From the NCBI GenBank assembly GCA_036897485.1, contig JAYMTF010000932.1, forward strand, positions 1 to 28,218: a stretch of 28,218 bases of DNA, in the 5' to 3' direction. The position numbers were made by a program, and so were the translations under genes. This DNA is from Pelargonium nanum. Lineage: Eukaryota; Streptophyta; Magnoliopsida; Geraniales; Geraniaceae. Positions 20,153-28,218 of the stretch are shown here, piece by piece; within the stretch, counting starts at the first letter, position 1, and every line of letters begins with the position of its first letter. Below the pieces are notes generated by a model. That model was given only the letters and a program-made list of their open reading frames with translations, did no database searches and had not been told where the DNA came from.

Positions 20153-20415
20153 ATTAGGGAATGTTATCATGTAGTTGATTATGTGGAGTTTTATTACATT
20201 ATCTGTATGAATATGGTAAGTTCATAATTATAGACCCTTTTCTGTCAAGGATTTCATGTTCTTCTCTTGATTTCCTAATTCTCAAAGTACTATGATTCAT
20301 GGATTTCAAGATTACTAATACTATCTGCCCCATTTATCAAGTAAATTGTTGAAGTCAAGGAGAATTGGCAAAGCATACTAGGCATTTCAAACACAACAAA
20401 GACTTCTTCCTGAAA
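20150..20415 (+). repeat. UGT 3'-flank repeat, copy 1
   Basis: The sequence after the UGT-1 stop (gtggagttttattacattatct, then ctcaaagtactatgattcatgg, then caaacacaacaaagacttctt) is shared in order with the flanks of UGT-2 (23130-23250), UGT-3 (26118-26470) and with 27690-27980. Confidence 0.55.
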
Positions 20416-20596
20416 TAATACTGGAATTACAGTCAATCACCATTTGATTCAACTTGGCAATAGGATAAATTGGGAATCTGAATTCTGAAGTGCGCAAAAG
20501 AGTAGTCCAGTGCTTTGCAGGCCCATCATCAGTTTGTAATTTTCGGAAATTTGATGAAGTTTCAAGATATGTTGTGAATCAATATAAGTTCTGTTA

Positions 20597-20895
20597 TTGA
20601 CAACATGCAATTGGAAAATGGGTAGCTTAATCAAAGAGTATACTAGTTGTATCAAATGGCTTGGCAAGCAAATGAGTGAATCAGTTACACATGATAGCTT
20701 AGGAATTGCAGTTACCATGTATCAGAGAAAGAGCTTACCAAAATGGCTTGGGGCTTGGCCAATGGCAAGCAGCCTTTCTAATGGTGGATGATGGAGAGAA
20801 GACGGGGAAAAGAGCAATGGACTTTTAAGGAAAATATTATGAAAGGTGGTTCTGCTGATAGTACCTTGTCTGAGTTGGTGCAATTCATCATGTAA
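20597..20895 (+). pseudogene. Decayed UGT76-like pseudogene (PSPG box deleted)
   Basis: A fragment of a fourth UGT copy. It starts with GSLIKEYTSCIKWLGKQ, matching GLIKEDTSCIKWLDNQ of UGT-1. The middle is scrambled by small indels, and it then matches KSLPKWLGAWPMASSL ([18 protein letters not shown] in UGT-1, shifted frame). From there it jumps straight to the C-terminal region (MVDDGEKTGKRAMDF). The last 80 bases, with further stops and indels, match the SLCELVEFI terminus and end at TAA 20893-20895. The whole PSPG box and its flanks, roughly 300 nt, are missing. No 5' half is seen. It cannot be functional. Confidence 0.85.
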
Positions 20896-21547
20896 TAGGT
20901 GATGCTGCCTGATTGTCAACAAACATTACTGATATCAGTTCAATGCTATGAAGAAATATAATTAGTTGCACACTGTAAATAAACATATACTGAGTCACTA
21001 GGTCCGCTTCAACCCGAAGTTTGGGTTGAAAGATATGGGTTTGGGCATTTCAAATCCAAATTTGCTCCCCTAGTCCCTTTCAATCCACATCTTACCTTTG
21101 CAATGGACATTGTTGCACTTATGCTTCAACTAAGCTAGATACAAACTTAAAATTACAACCCCCAAACCAGAACGAGAACAATTGGTGGCATGGATGCAGA
21201 TACTCATCATATGCATGAAAAAGAACAAGTCAAACAAGGCAACCTAAGAACAAGTCATATAGCAATTTTATTTTAGCAGAATGATAATTCACCATGTCTA
21301 CCAATATCAAAATGGAAACTCCAATAATTGTAAACTAATAGGCAATGATTGCAGCACAATCCACCCTGTAACCAGTTTTATACTCTCATGTTCCTTCTTT
21401 GTCAACTAACGTATAGATGCATAAAAGTCATAGTAAGAGAGCTTTAAAATAATTCCCAAGGGTTGAGACTAAAAAGTCATTTTAAAAAGGATTTTGACTC
21501 TAAAAACAAAATTAGCTGGGCAAGGTGAACAGAAGGCCTGCGCAGAG
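20896..21547. other. Region upstream of UGT-2
   Basis: No gene seen. It contains a short hairpin (ttcaaccc at 21008, gggttgaa at 21023) and a segment around 21184-21230 (ggcatggatgcagatactca) similar to 26533-26590, upstream of UBL-3. The last ~25 bases before the ATG (gggcaaggtgaacagaaggc) match the UGT-1 and UGT-3 leaders. Confidence 0.5.
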
Positions 21548-23143
21548 ATGGAAATGGAATGTTTTGGATCACGACGAGGACGTTTGGTGCTAGTCCCGCT
21601 GCCATTCCCAGGTCACCTAACTCCAATGCTTCATCTAGGCACAGTTCTCCACTCTAAAGGCTTCTCCATCACTGTCTACAACCCATTCAACTATCCAAAC
21701 TCATCAAACTATCCTGATTTTGCATTCCAACCCAAACAAGATGGCTTATCAAATTATAAGGCCTCAGGGAATTTTTTATCTGGTATTATGTCTCTTAACA
21801 CAAATTACCGCACAGATCTCCAAGAATCACTGGTCCAAATGATGAAATCACAAGAGCAGCAAAATGAGATTGTTTGCATCATATATGATTCACTCATGTA
21901 CTATGCAGAAGCTGTGGCTAAGCATCTTAAGCTTCCAAGCATTATCCTGCGCACCACCTGTGCTAATAATGTGCTTTGTTACCACTCTCATCCTCGTCTT
22001 CAAGAAGAAGGCCACATTCCTATCCAAGGTATTTTCTATGCCAAATCATCATATTTCATTCAAAGCCATAAAAGATGACTGTTAGTAATTGAGATGAGAT
22101 TTTTAAATTATACTTCTTGACATGAAAAGTGGTGAGAATTTTAAACTGAATTATTTATCATAGTAAGTAAAAATAATATACATGCCATTTGTAGAATTCT
22201 TAAAGACATCTTTGAAACTAAAGAAAAAGCAGATCAAATGTGAATATGACTACCTTTGATAATTTGAATGCAGAGTCTAAGTTGATGGAAGTAGTACCTG
22301 GAATCCATCCTATCCGATATAAAGATCTGCCCTATAACAATTTTCACAATGTAGAAGGCTCTGTGCAGTTCATATCCCAAATTTGCGACATAAGATCATC
22401 TTCAGCTGTCATCTGGAACACAGTGGACTGCCTTGAACAATCAGCGCTGGCACAACTCCAGCAACTATATCAGGTTCCAATTTTCTCAATAGGTCCTCTC
22501 CACAAAGTTGCTGAAGTGTCCTCTGGTAGCTTAATCAAAGAGGACACTAGTTGTACCAAATGGCTTGACAATCAACCCATCAATTCAGTCCTGTATGTGA
22601 GCTTCGGAAGCATGGCCAAAGTAAGTGAGAAAGAGCTTACTGAAATGGCTTGGGGAATTGGCCAACAGCAAGCAGCCATTCCTGTGGGTAATTCGACCAG
22701 GCTCGGTTGTAGGTTCCGAATGGATTGAGCTACTTCCCCCTAGCTTCTGGGACATGGTTGGAGAAAGAAGTTACATAGTTAAATGGGCACCCCAAAGGGA
22801 GGTTTTGGAACACAATGCTGTGGGAGGATTTTGGAGTCATTGTGGTTGGAATTCAACCATTGAAAGTATTACTGAAGGGGTCCCTCTTATTTGCGGGCCT
22901 TGTTCTGGGGACCAGAGGGTGAGTGCAAGGTACTTGAGTCAAGTGTGGAAGATAGGCCTTCCCTTGAAAAACGATATGGAGAGGGGAGAGATTGAAAGAA
23001 CTATAAGAAGGCTAATGGAGGATGATGAAGGAAAAATTATGAGACAGAGAGCCTTAGATTTTAAGAAAAAGATAGAGATTTCCATTAGGGAGGGTGGATC
23101 ATCTCATAATTCTCTGTGTGAATTGGTGAAGTTTATCATGTAA
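21548..23143 (+). pseudogene. UGT76-like glycosyltransferase UGT-2, broken by a one-base insertion
   Basis: Exon 1 is 21548-22028 and exon 2 is 22274-23143, with the same phase-1 intron as its paralogues. The start at 21548 (MEMECFGSRRGRLVLV) is chosen by alignment to UGT-1 and UGT-3; an upstream in-frame ATG at 21494 also exists. The catalytic His is H23 (GHLTPM, with T for the usual N). In exon 2 the paralogues read tggggcttggcc or tggggattggcc, while this copy has tggggaattggcc. The extra A at 22656/22657 shifts the frame after KELTEMAWG, giving a stop at 22726-22728, before the donor-binding box. Beyond it the PSPG box is intact in the other frame ([16 protein letters not shown] to [10 protein letters not shown]), and the end is normal at 23143. 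Without the extra base the length would be 449 codons. It is either a very young pseudogene or a sequencing or assembly error. Confidence 0.88.
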
Positions 23144-24050
23144 CTATTTTGAATTTTACAACTGGTTTTGTGACTAGTCCTTTATGTTTTTTCCTTTCTG
23201 TCAATTCCTTATTCTCAAAGAACTATGATTTATGGCTTCAAGCTCAACACTAGAGTCAGCCAAAACTCTGATTCTGCAACTAAACCTCTTTTAAGAGGTG
23301 GCTGGAAAGGTGAGGCGGACATCGGATGTACCACCATAAGCATCATGTCTTGGAATCTTCCATTTGATCGTCTTCTGGAGTCCATAGAATCTAGCTTGCA
23401 ACTTAAATACCTGCATTACATCAATACATTGTTACAAATCAAGAATGTAAGCATCAGTATATGGCATTCTAACATAGGGTGTCAAATCTCGTCCAACATT
23501 CATATCATGATGATTCTCCATGGTAGATTCTTCAAATAGGATAGACTAATCATATGCATGATTCCACTTAAATGTAAAATGATTGGCACTGCAAAAAATA
23601 TTACTTTGGCAAGATATATAAAATAATGTCTCATGACAATTAAATGCGATTTTCAGAGCGCACAGGCGCACAGCAGATTTATAATGATCTCTGCATGTTT
23701 TTTTTATGCAAGTGCACTAAGTGTTCATGCCAAATAACTATATCTTCTGTCTGCTTGTTTGAACAATGAAGATTGATCATAAGTTAGATATCGATTCAAT
23801 ACTTGACGTTCAATCAAGACAAATACATCATGATCTTAAGTTCACTAGGCAAATCAGATCACAAAAAGATGCACAATAGAATAAGTTTATTATGCTGTAG
23901 TTTTTTGTCTAAATACATAGGACCTCAAAGATTTATATAAAAAGCGGAAAAAAATGCAGAATCTATAGCATAAACAAGCTAATCATTATTTTTTATTAAA
24001 AAATGGAATGAACAGCAAGAATCCAACATCAACTAGTTAATATGGATTAG
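23144..24050. other. Intergenic region between UGT-2 and UGT-3
   Basis: The first ~100 bases are the UGT 3'-flank repeat. The part at about 23260-23440 is less AT-rich and open in more than one frame on both strands, but no domain is recognised and no homologous copy is seen beside the other UGTs. The rest is AT-rich and shows no gene. Confidence 0.4.
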
Positions 24051-24450
24051 ATCCTAAAGGGCAAACAACCACATGTACTCTGCTGAAAGCAACAAGCAAC
24101 ATTTATATAATACCCTCAAGTGATGCAGACCCAAGGAATAAAAAAAGACTCACAGTTTCATACAAGTCTGAGTTAAAGGCATAAGAAACTAAAAACATAA
24201 TATGTTTGCAAGTGTTACCAACTCTTTGTTTGACCAAGATGATTTGCCAGTACCCATACAAAATTCCAAAGGGCAAACAGCCTACCCCTGCTACATACAT
24301 GAAAATATATAGATATATAAACTTACGTGATGTAGACACAAAGAATAAATAAGATGATTGAGTTCAAGCCATAAGTCAACTAAGAACGGTAAAAAATAAC
24401 ACTTTTTTTTTACCAAGATGACGATACACCATGTGCCAGTACTAAATTAA
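24051..24450 (-). pseudogene. Degenerate copies of the unrecognised 53-nt exon, upstream of UGT-3
   Basis: Three damaged copies are present. 24051-24088 reads EYMWLFAL then a stop on the minus strand. 24244-24296 has one base lost relative to 18364-18416, so only CLPFGILY-type words remain in another frame. 24410-24450 keeps only the donor side (ttaccaagatgacgatacac, atgtgccagtac). They match the exon upstream of UGT-1 word for word in places. They look like by-products of the UGT tandem duplication. Confidence 0.5.
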
Positions 24451-24521
24451 TAGCAGCATCTGCACAACCAAATTTGCTTCTAAACCAGGAATTGCTACGT
24501 GAACAGAAAGAGTGTGCAGAG

Positions 24522-26117
24522 ATGGAAAATATTGGAGCAAGACGAGGCCGGTTGGTGCTAGTCCCATTGCCATACCAAGGTCACCAAAATCCAATGCTCC
24601 AATTAGGCTCGATTCTTCACTCCAAGGGTTTTTCCATCACTGTTGTCTACACCCCATTCAACCGTCCAAACTCATCAAACTACCCTGACTTTGAATTCCT
24701 ACCAGTACCAGATGGCTTATCAAATCATGAGATCACCTCAGGGGATTTTATATCTGTTATCATGTCTCTAAACGCTAATTGCCGAACAGCACTCCAAGAA
24801 TCGCTGGTCCGATCACAAGGGCAGCAAGATGAGATTGTTTGCATCATATATGATTCACTAATGGACTATGCAGAGGCTGTGGCTAAGCATCTTAAGCTTC
24901 CAAGCATCATCCTGCGGATCACCTCTGCTAGTAATGTACTATCTTTCAACGTGTATCCTCGGCTTCAAGAAGAAGGCCATATTCCCATTCAAGGTATGTT
25001 CTATGTCAAATCATCGTTCCAGTACAAGCCATAAATGACTATTATTAGTAATTGAGATGAGATTGTTGAATTCTATTTCCTGACAGACAGAAAAGAAGGT
25101 TTGAGAATTTTTTCACTTCATTGTATACGTATATCATAGTAATCAATATTAATGTACTCATCATTTGTAGCATCCTTTATAAACATTTCTAACACTAAAA
25201 AAACAGATATAATGTGAACTTGTCTACCTTTGGATGCAGAGTCTAAGTTGATGGAAGTAGTACCTGGAATCCATCCAATCCGATATAAAGATCTGCCCAT
25301 TTACAATTTTTACAATGTAGAGGGCTATTTACATCTCATATCCAAAACTGTCAATATAAGATCATCTTCTGCTGTCATCTATAACACAGTGGAGTGCCTT
25401 GAACAATCAGCACTGGCACAACTCCAGCAACAATATCAGGTTCCGATCTTCTCAATAGGTCCGATCCACAAATTTGCTACAGTTTCCTCTTGTAGCTTCA
25501 TCGAAGAGGACACTAGTTGTATCAAATGGCTTGACAGTCAACCCAACAATTCAGTCCTCTATGTGAGCTTTGGAAGCGTAGCCAAAGTAAGCGAGAAGGA
25601 GCTTACTGAGATGGCCTGGGGATTGGCCAACAGCAAGCAACCTTTCTTGTGGGTGATTCGACCAGGCTCAGTTCTAGGTTCAGAATGGCTTGAACTACTT
25701 CCTCCAGGTTTCAGAGACATGGTTGGAGAAAGAGGTTTCATAGTGAAATGGGCACCACAAAGGCAAGTTCTGGAACACAACGCTGTGGGAGGGTTTTGGA
25801 GTCACTGTGGTTGGAATGCAACCATGGAAAGTATAACTGCAGGGGTCCCTTTCATATGCAGGCCCTGGTTCAGTGACCAGAGGGTGAGCGCAAGGTACTT
25901 GAGTCAAGTATGGAAGATAGGCTTGGCCTTGGAAAATGATCTGGAGAGGGTAGAGATTGAAAGAACCATTAGAAGGCTGATGGTGGATGAAGAAGGAACT
26001 ATTATGCGACAGAAAGCATTAGATTTTAAGGAAAAGATCGATATATCTATTAGGGAGGGTGGTTCGTCTTATAATTCTTTGTGTGAATTGGTGGAGTTTA
26101 TTGCATCACCTGTGTGA
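24522..26117 (+). CDS. UGT76-like (group H) UDP-glycosyltransferase UGT-3, 449 aa
   Basis: Exon 1 is 24522-24993; a phase-1 intron is 24994-25239; exon 2 is 25240-26117. Both exons are open and the splice sites (AAG|GTATGT, GGATGCAG|AG) are good. The start at 24522 (MENIGARRGRLVLVPLPYQG) is chosen by alignment; an in-frame ATG 48 nt upstream exists. The catalytic His is H21, in GHQNPM (Q replaces the usual L/I/V), and the activating Asp is probably D111 (IIYDSLMDY). The PSPG box is at 328-371 ([16 protein letters not shown] to FICRPWFSDQ), with the terminal Gln typical of glucosyltransferases. Within it the motif reads HCGWNA, while nearly all plant UGTs have HCGWNS; that Ser contacts the UDP phosphate in solved structures. 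The enzyme may be weakened or altered in donor handling. It is otherwise complete. The acceptor is unknown. Its acceptor-side residues differ from UGT-1 at several places, as expected of diverging tandem paralogues. Confidence 0.93.
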
Positions 26118-26470
26118 AGTGGTGAAGTTTACCATGTGATTGTACTAGAGTTCATTACATTATTAATGTGACTGGTTAATTTGTTTGCTCTTCCATTTCT
26201 ATTCCTAATTCACAAAGTACTACTATTCATTGGCTTCAAGCTCACACATAGTTTCTGATCCTATTATTCTTGGTTTCAATATTTCATATTGTGATGTTGT
26301 CTGATCAAGTTAATTGTCAAGAGAATCGAAACTCTGCAAACATGCCAGGCATTTTACACACAACAAAAAGACTTCTTAGTAAAATCTACTTTATTACTGT
26401 AGCAACATGAAAGTATGCAATACATATAATTCACAGTATAAGATATTTTAACATATATATTGTGTTCCAC
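26118..26470 (+). repeat. UGT 3'-flank repeat, copy 3
   Basis: It shares ggcttcaagctcacacatag and a ~110-base block starting at 26338 (aaacatgccaggcatttta, then gacttcttagtaaaatctac, then atacatataattcacagta) with 27690-27980. The two copies flank the UBL-3 gene. Confidence 0.7.
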
Positions 26471-26806
26471 TTCAAAATTGTGTATTCAATTTTGTGCAAC
26501 TGTATTTTTCAGTTCAAAGTTCTGTAATCAGTGGATGTCATGGATGCTGGATGCAGATGGTCATCATATTATGCATGACAAAAAACCACTTTCCCATGAA
26601 GCCTACATCCTCATGCTTCAAAATGCATAGAGAGTGATTATCATAATCATGCAATGCATCCCAAAACTCTCGTATAATTTGCATGATAAAATTATTTATA
26701 TACCTACAGGCTTCACTTACATTCTGCAGTAGTCCTTGATAACAGTTAATAACATTTGAGCTGAATCATATATAATTTCCTGTTTTCACTATCTGAAGAA
26801 TCAACC
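26471..26806. other. UBL-3 upstream region
   Basis: No gene seen. It should contain the UBL-3 promoter. TATATAAT at about 26769-26776 is close to the ATG (26807). A short segment at 26533-26590 resembles 21184-21235 upstream of UGT-2. Confidence 0.4.
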
Positions 26807-27340
26807 ATGGCTCAAGATCCACTTAGGTTAACGATAAAGGGAGGAGGGGTTACGCCTGGCATCAAAGTGCCATCCTCAGCTTGTACCATTCTCGAAGTGA
26901 AACAACATATCGAAGCTGGATTAGGCGTTCAAATTGCCAGACAGACTCTCTGGTCTCGTGACGAGAAGATGGAAGATTCCAAGACAATTGATGATTACGA
27001 TGGTTGGCATGTCATCCGCCTCGAAATGGAGCCTCCTGCTGAAGATGCTACTTGTGAAATCGTCGTGTTTTCTAGGGCAGATAATGAGCATAAGTGTGTG
27101 GTGAAAGAAACTGAAACGGTGCTCGAGCTGAAGAAAAAGGCAGAAGAGAAGCTTGAAGCTAAGGCTGAAGACATGAAACTGTTTAGGTGGGAACACCCTG
27201 ATGAAATGATGAATGATCAGCCCTTGTACAAGTACTATATTCGTGATGGGAGCAGAATTTTTGCGAAGATCAACAGGAAAACTTGGGTGACTAGCGGTGA
27301 AGCCAGCAAAAAGACTGACTCTAAGACAGGTTCTACTTAG
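26807..27340 (+). CDS. Tandem ubiquitin-like protein UBL-3, 177 aa
   Basis: Third double ubiquitin-fold protein, intronless and on the opposite strand from UBL-1 and UBL-2. Domain 1 is about 6-75 (LRLTIKGGGVTPGIKV, TILEVKQHIEAGLGV, RQTLWSRDEKMEDSKTIDDY). Domain 2 is about 82-156 (CEIVVFSR, VKETETVLELKKKAEEKL, EMMNDQPLYKYYIRDGSRI). The tail is hydrophilic (RKTWVTSGEASKKTDSKT). No Gly-Gly terminus is present. Domain 2 is the better conserved half among the three paralogues (VKET-TVL-LKKK and KYY-RDGS/KYYVH-GS). The ATG is in a favourable context (caaccATGG). It sits between two copies of the UGT 3'-flank repeat, so it may have moved here with, or been trapped in, the UGT duplications. Function unknown. 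Confidence 0.87.
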   Translation: MAQDPLRLTIKGGGVTPGIKVPSSACTILEVKQHIEAGLGVQIARQTLWSRDEKMEDSKTIDDYDGWHVIRLEMEPPAEDATCEIVVFSRADNEHKCVVKETETVLELKKKAEEKLEAKAEDMKLFRWEHPDEMMNDQPLYKYYIRDGSRIFAKINRKTWVTSGEASKKTDSKTGST

Positions 27341-27362
27341 AACTAATTGGATCAGTTAAAAT

Positions 27363-27390
27363 ATCTATCTATCTATCTATCTATCTACCT
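27363..27390. repeat. (ATCT)n microsatellite
   Basis: Six ATCT units plus variant units, in the 3' UTR or flank of UBL-3, beginning about 25 bases after its stop. Confidence 0.9.
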
Positions 27391-28092
27391 ACTAATTTTC
27401 AAATAAGAGAGAAGAAATCAATGTAACTAAGAAGGTTTAGGGTATGTAATAGTTACTATTACTTGAAACTACTTGACTCGATAAGTCTACTACATGTCTG
27501 AAGAGGAAGGATTAACAGAAAAGTTTGGAAATTCAGAATATGTACTACTGGTTAATTATACAGACAGTTTTATGTTATCCATATGTTTGAGCTTGCATCT
27601 AGTCAACAATCAATTAAGGATCATTTTTTGGACATGAACTTAGGTGGCCTTCAATCCTTAATTTGGACTCTTCTAGTTCTACACCAACTTTGCAACTGGT
27701 TAAATTTGTGAGGCCTTCCATTTCTATCAAAGATCCCATTTTCTTCTCTATTTCCTAATCCTATGATTCATCATGGACTTCAAGCTCACAAATAGTTTCA
27801 CCCCCATTTATTATTGGGCTTCAATATTTCACACTGAAAGACAAGAAAAATAGAAAACATACCAGGAATTTTACAATCAAGAAAGACTTCTTAGTAAAAT
27901 CTACTTCATTACTTTAGCAACACAAAAGTGTACAATACATATAATTCACAGTAGAAGACATTTTCAAAAACACATTCAATACATAAGTGCTTATTCTCAG
28001 TTATTATCACACACACATGCAGCTCACACTACTAACAAAGCTTCAACATCATATATATTCCATAGGTGAGAGAGGGACAGGACCTTAGTTCA
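27391..28092. other. Convergent intergenic region between UBL-3 and HSP20
   Basis: No gene. UBL-3 (plus) and the HSP20 gene (minus) point toward each other here, so both 3' UTRs lie inside. The right part carries the orphan UGT 3'-flank repeat (27690-27980). Confidence 0.5.
27690..27980 (+). repeat. UGT 3'-flank repeat, orphan copy without a UGT
   Basis: Same order of blocks as 26160-26460: ctggttaaatttgt...cttccatttctat, gacttcaagctcacaaatag, gacttcttagtaaaatctac, atacatataattcacagtag. No UGT coding sequence precedes it; UBL-3 is there instead. Confidence 0.65.
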
Positions 28093-28218
28093 TCAACCAG
28101 CAATATCAATGGCCTTCACGTCTGGTTTCTTCACCTCCGCCTTGGGAACGGTCACGGTGAGAACACCGTTCTCCATTGAAGCCTTGATCTGGTCCATCTT
28201 CGCATTCTCCGGCAGACT
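28093..28218 (-). CDS. Class I small heat-shock protein (HSP20), C-terminal end
   Basis: Cytosolic ATP-independent chaperone that holds unfolding proteins during heat stress. Only the last 41 residues and the stop are in the window; the gene runs off the right edge on the minus strand. The visible part begins [20 protein letters not shown] and continues [21 protein letters not shown]. The [20 protein letters not shown] and the late AIDI(A/S)G are the hallmarks of consensus II of the alpha-crystallin domain and of the C-terminal I-x-I-type region in class I 17-18 kDa HSPs. The final KAIDIAG closely fits the KxIxISG terminus. Expected full length is about 150-160 residues; the N-terminal arm and most of the alpha-crystallin domain are outside. 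Heat-shock elements cannot be checked because the promoter is not in view. Confidence 0.95.
   Translation of the reverse strand, partial: SLPENAKMDQIKASMENGVLTVTVPKAEVKKPDVKAIDIAG

Noticed and set aside
21008..21030. Perfect 8-base hairpin (ttcaaccc / gggttgaa)
   Set aside because: Too short to mean anything in a 28 kb window of plant DNA.
23225..23539. 104-codon open frame downstream of UGT-2
   Set aside because: The region is also open on the other strand, no domain or splice-supported model is seen, and no copy exists beside the other UGTs. Not enough to call a gene.
1..28218. CRISPR arrays, bacterial operons, organelle insertions, viral genes
   Set aside because: Looked for and not seen. 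There are no regularly spaced repeats, no recognisable plastid or mitochondrial genes, and no viral polymerase or capsid motifs.

Overview
The window is nuclear DNA from a flowering plant, most likely a eudicot. The evidence is AT-rich intergenic DNA, spliceosomal introns with GT-AG borders, and plant-only gene families: tau glutathione transferases, group-H (UGT76-like) glycosyltransferases, COPT copper transporters and a class I small heat-shock protein. The species cannot be fixed from sequence alone. Nothing looks bacterial, organellar or viral.

Layout. 1-1.8 kb: the 3' part of a tau-class GST gene, then a second GST relic with a small deletion. 3.5-4.9 kb: an intact five-exon gene for an uncharacterised plant protein. 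4.9-10.8 kb: a gene-poor interval with retroelement debris. 10.8-17.2 kb: four intronless minus-strand genes in the order COPT, tandem ubiquitin-like protein, tandem ubiquitin-like protein, COPT. 17.8-18.6 kb: exon-like pieces of an unrecognised minus-strand gene. 18.7-26.1 kb: a plus-strand tandem array of UGT76-like glycosyltransferases, made of two intact genes, one copy broken by a single-base frameshift and one decayed fragment. 26.8-27.3 kb: a third tandem ubiquitin-like gene, on the plus strand. 28.1 kb to the end: the C-terminal end of a minus-strand class I small heat-shock protein.

How it fits together. The locus is shaped by local duplication. GST, COPT, UBL and UGT genes are each present in more than one copy, and duplicated flanks (UGT upstream exon remnants and a UGT 3' repeat) show how the UGT array grew. 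The COPT genes encode high-affinity Cu(I) importers. The distal one has three copper-response-type GTAC cores just upstream of its TATA box. The UGTs would glucosylate small hydrophobic acceptors in the cytosol. The UBL proteins carry two ubiquitin folds and no terminal Gly-Gly, so they are probably not conjugated. I found no convincing new multi-gene system. The best leads are the tandem-UBL family and its conserved promoter block, the unrecognised gene whose exon pieces were co-duplicated with the UGTs, the one-base UGT frameshift, and a foldback element at 11.8-12.1 kb.
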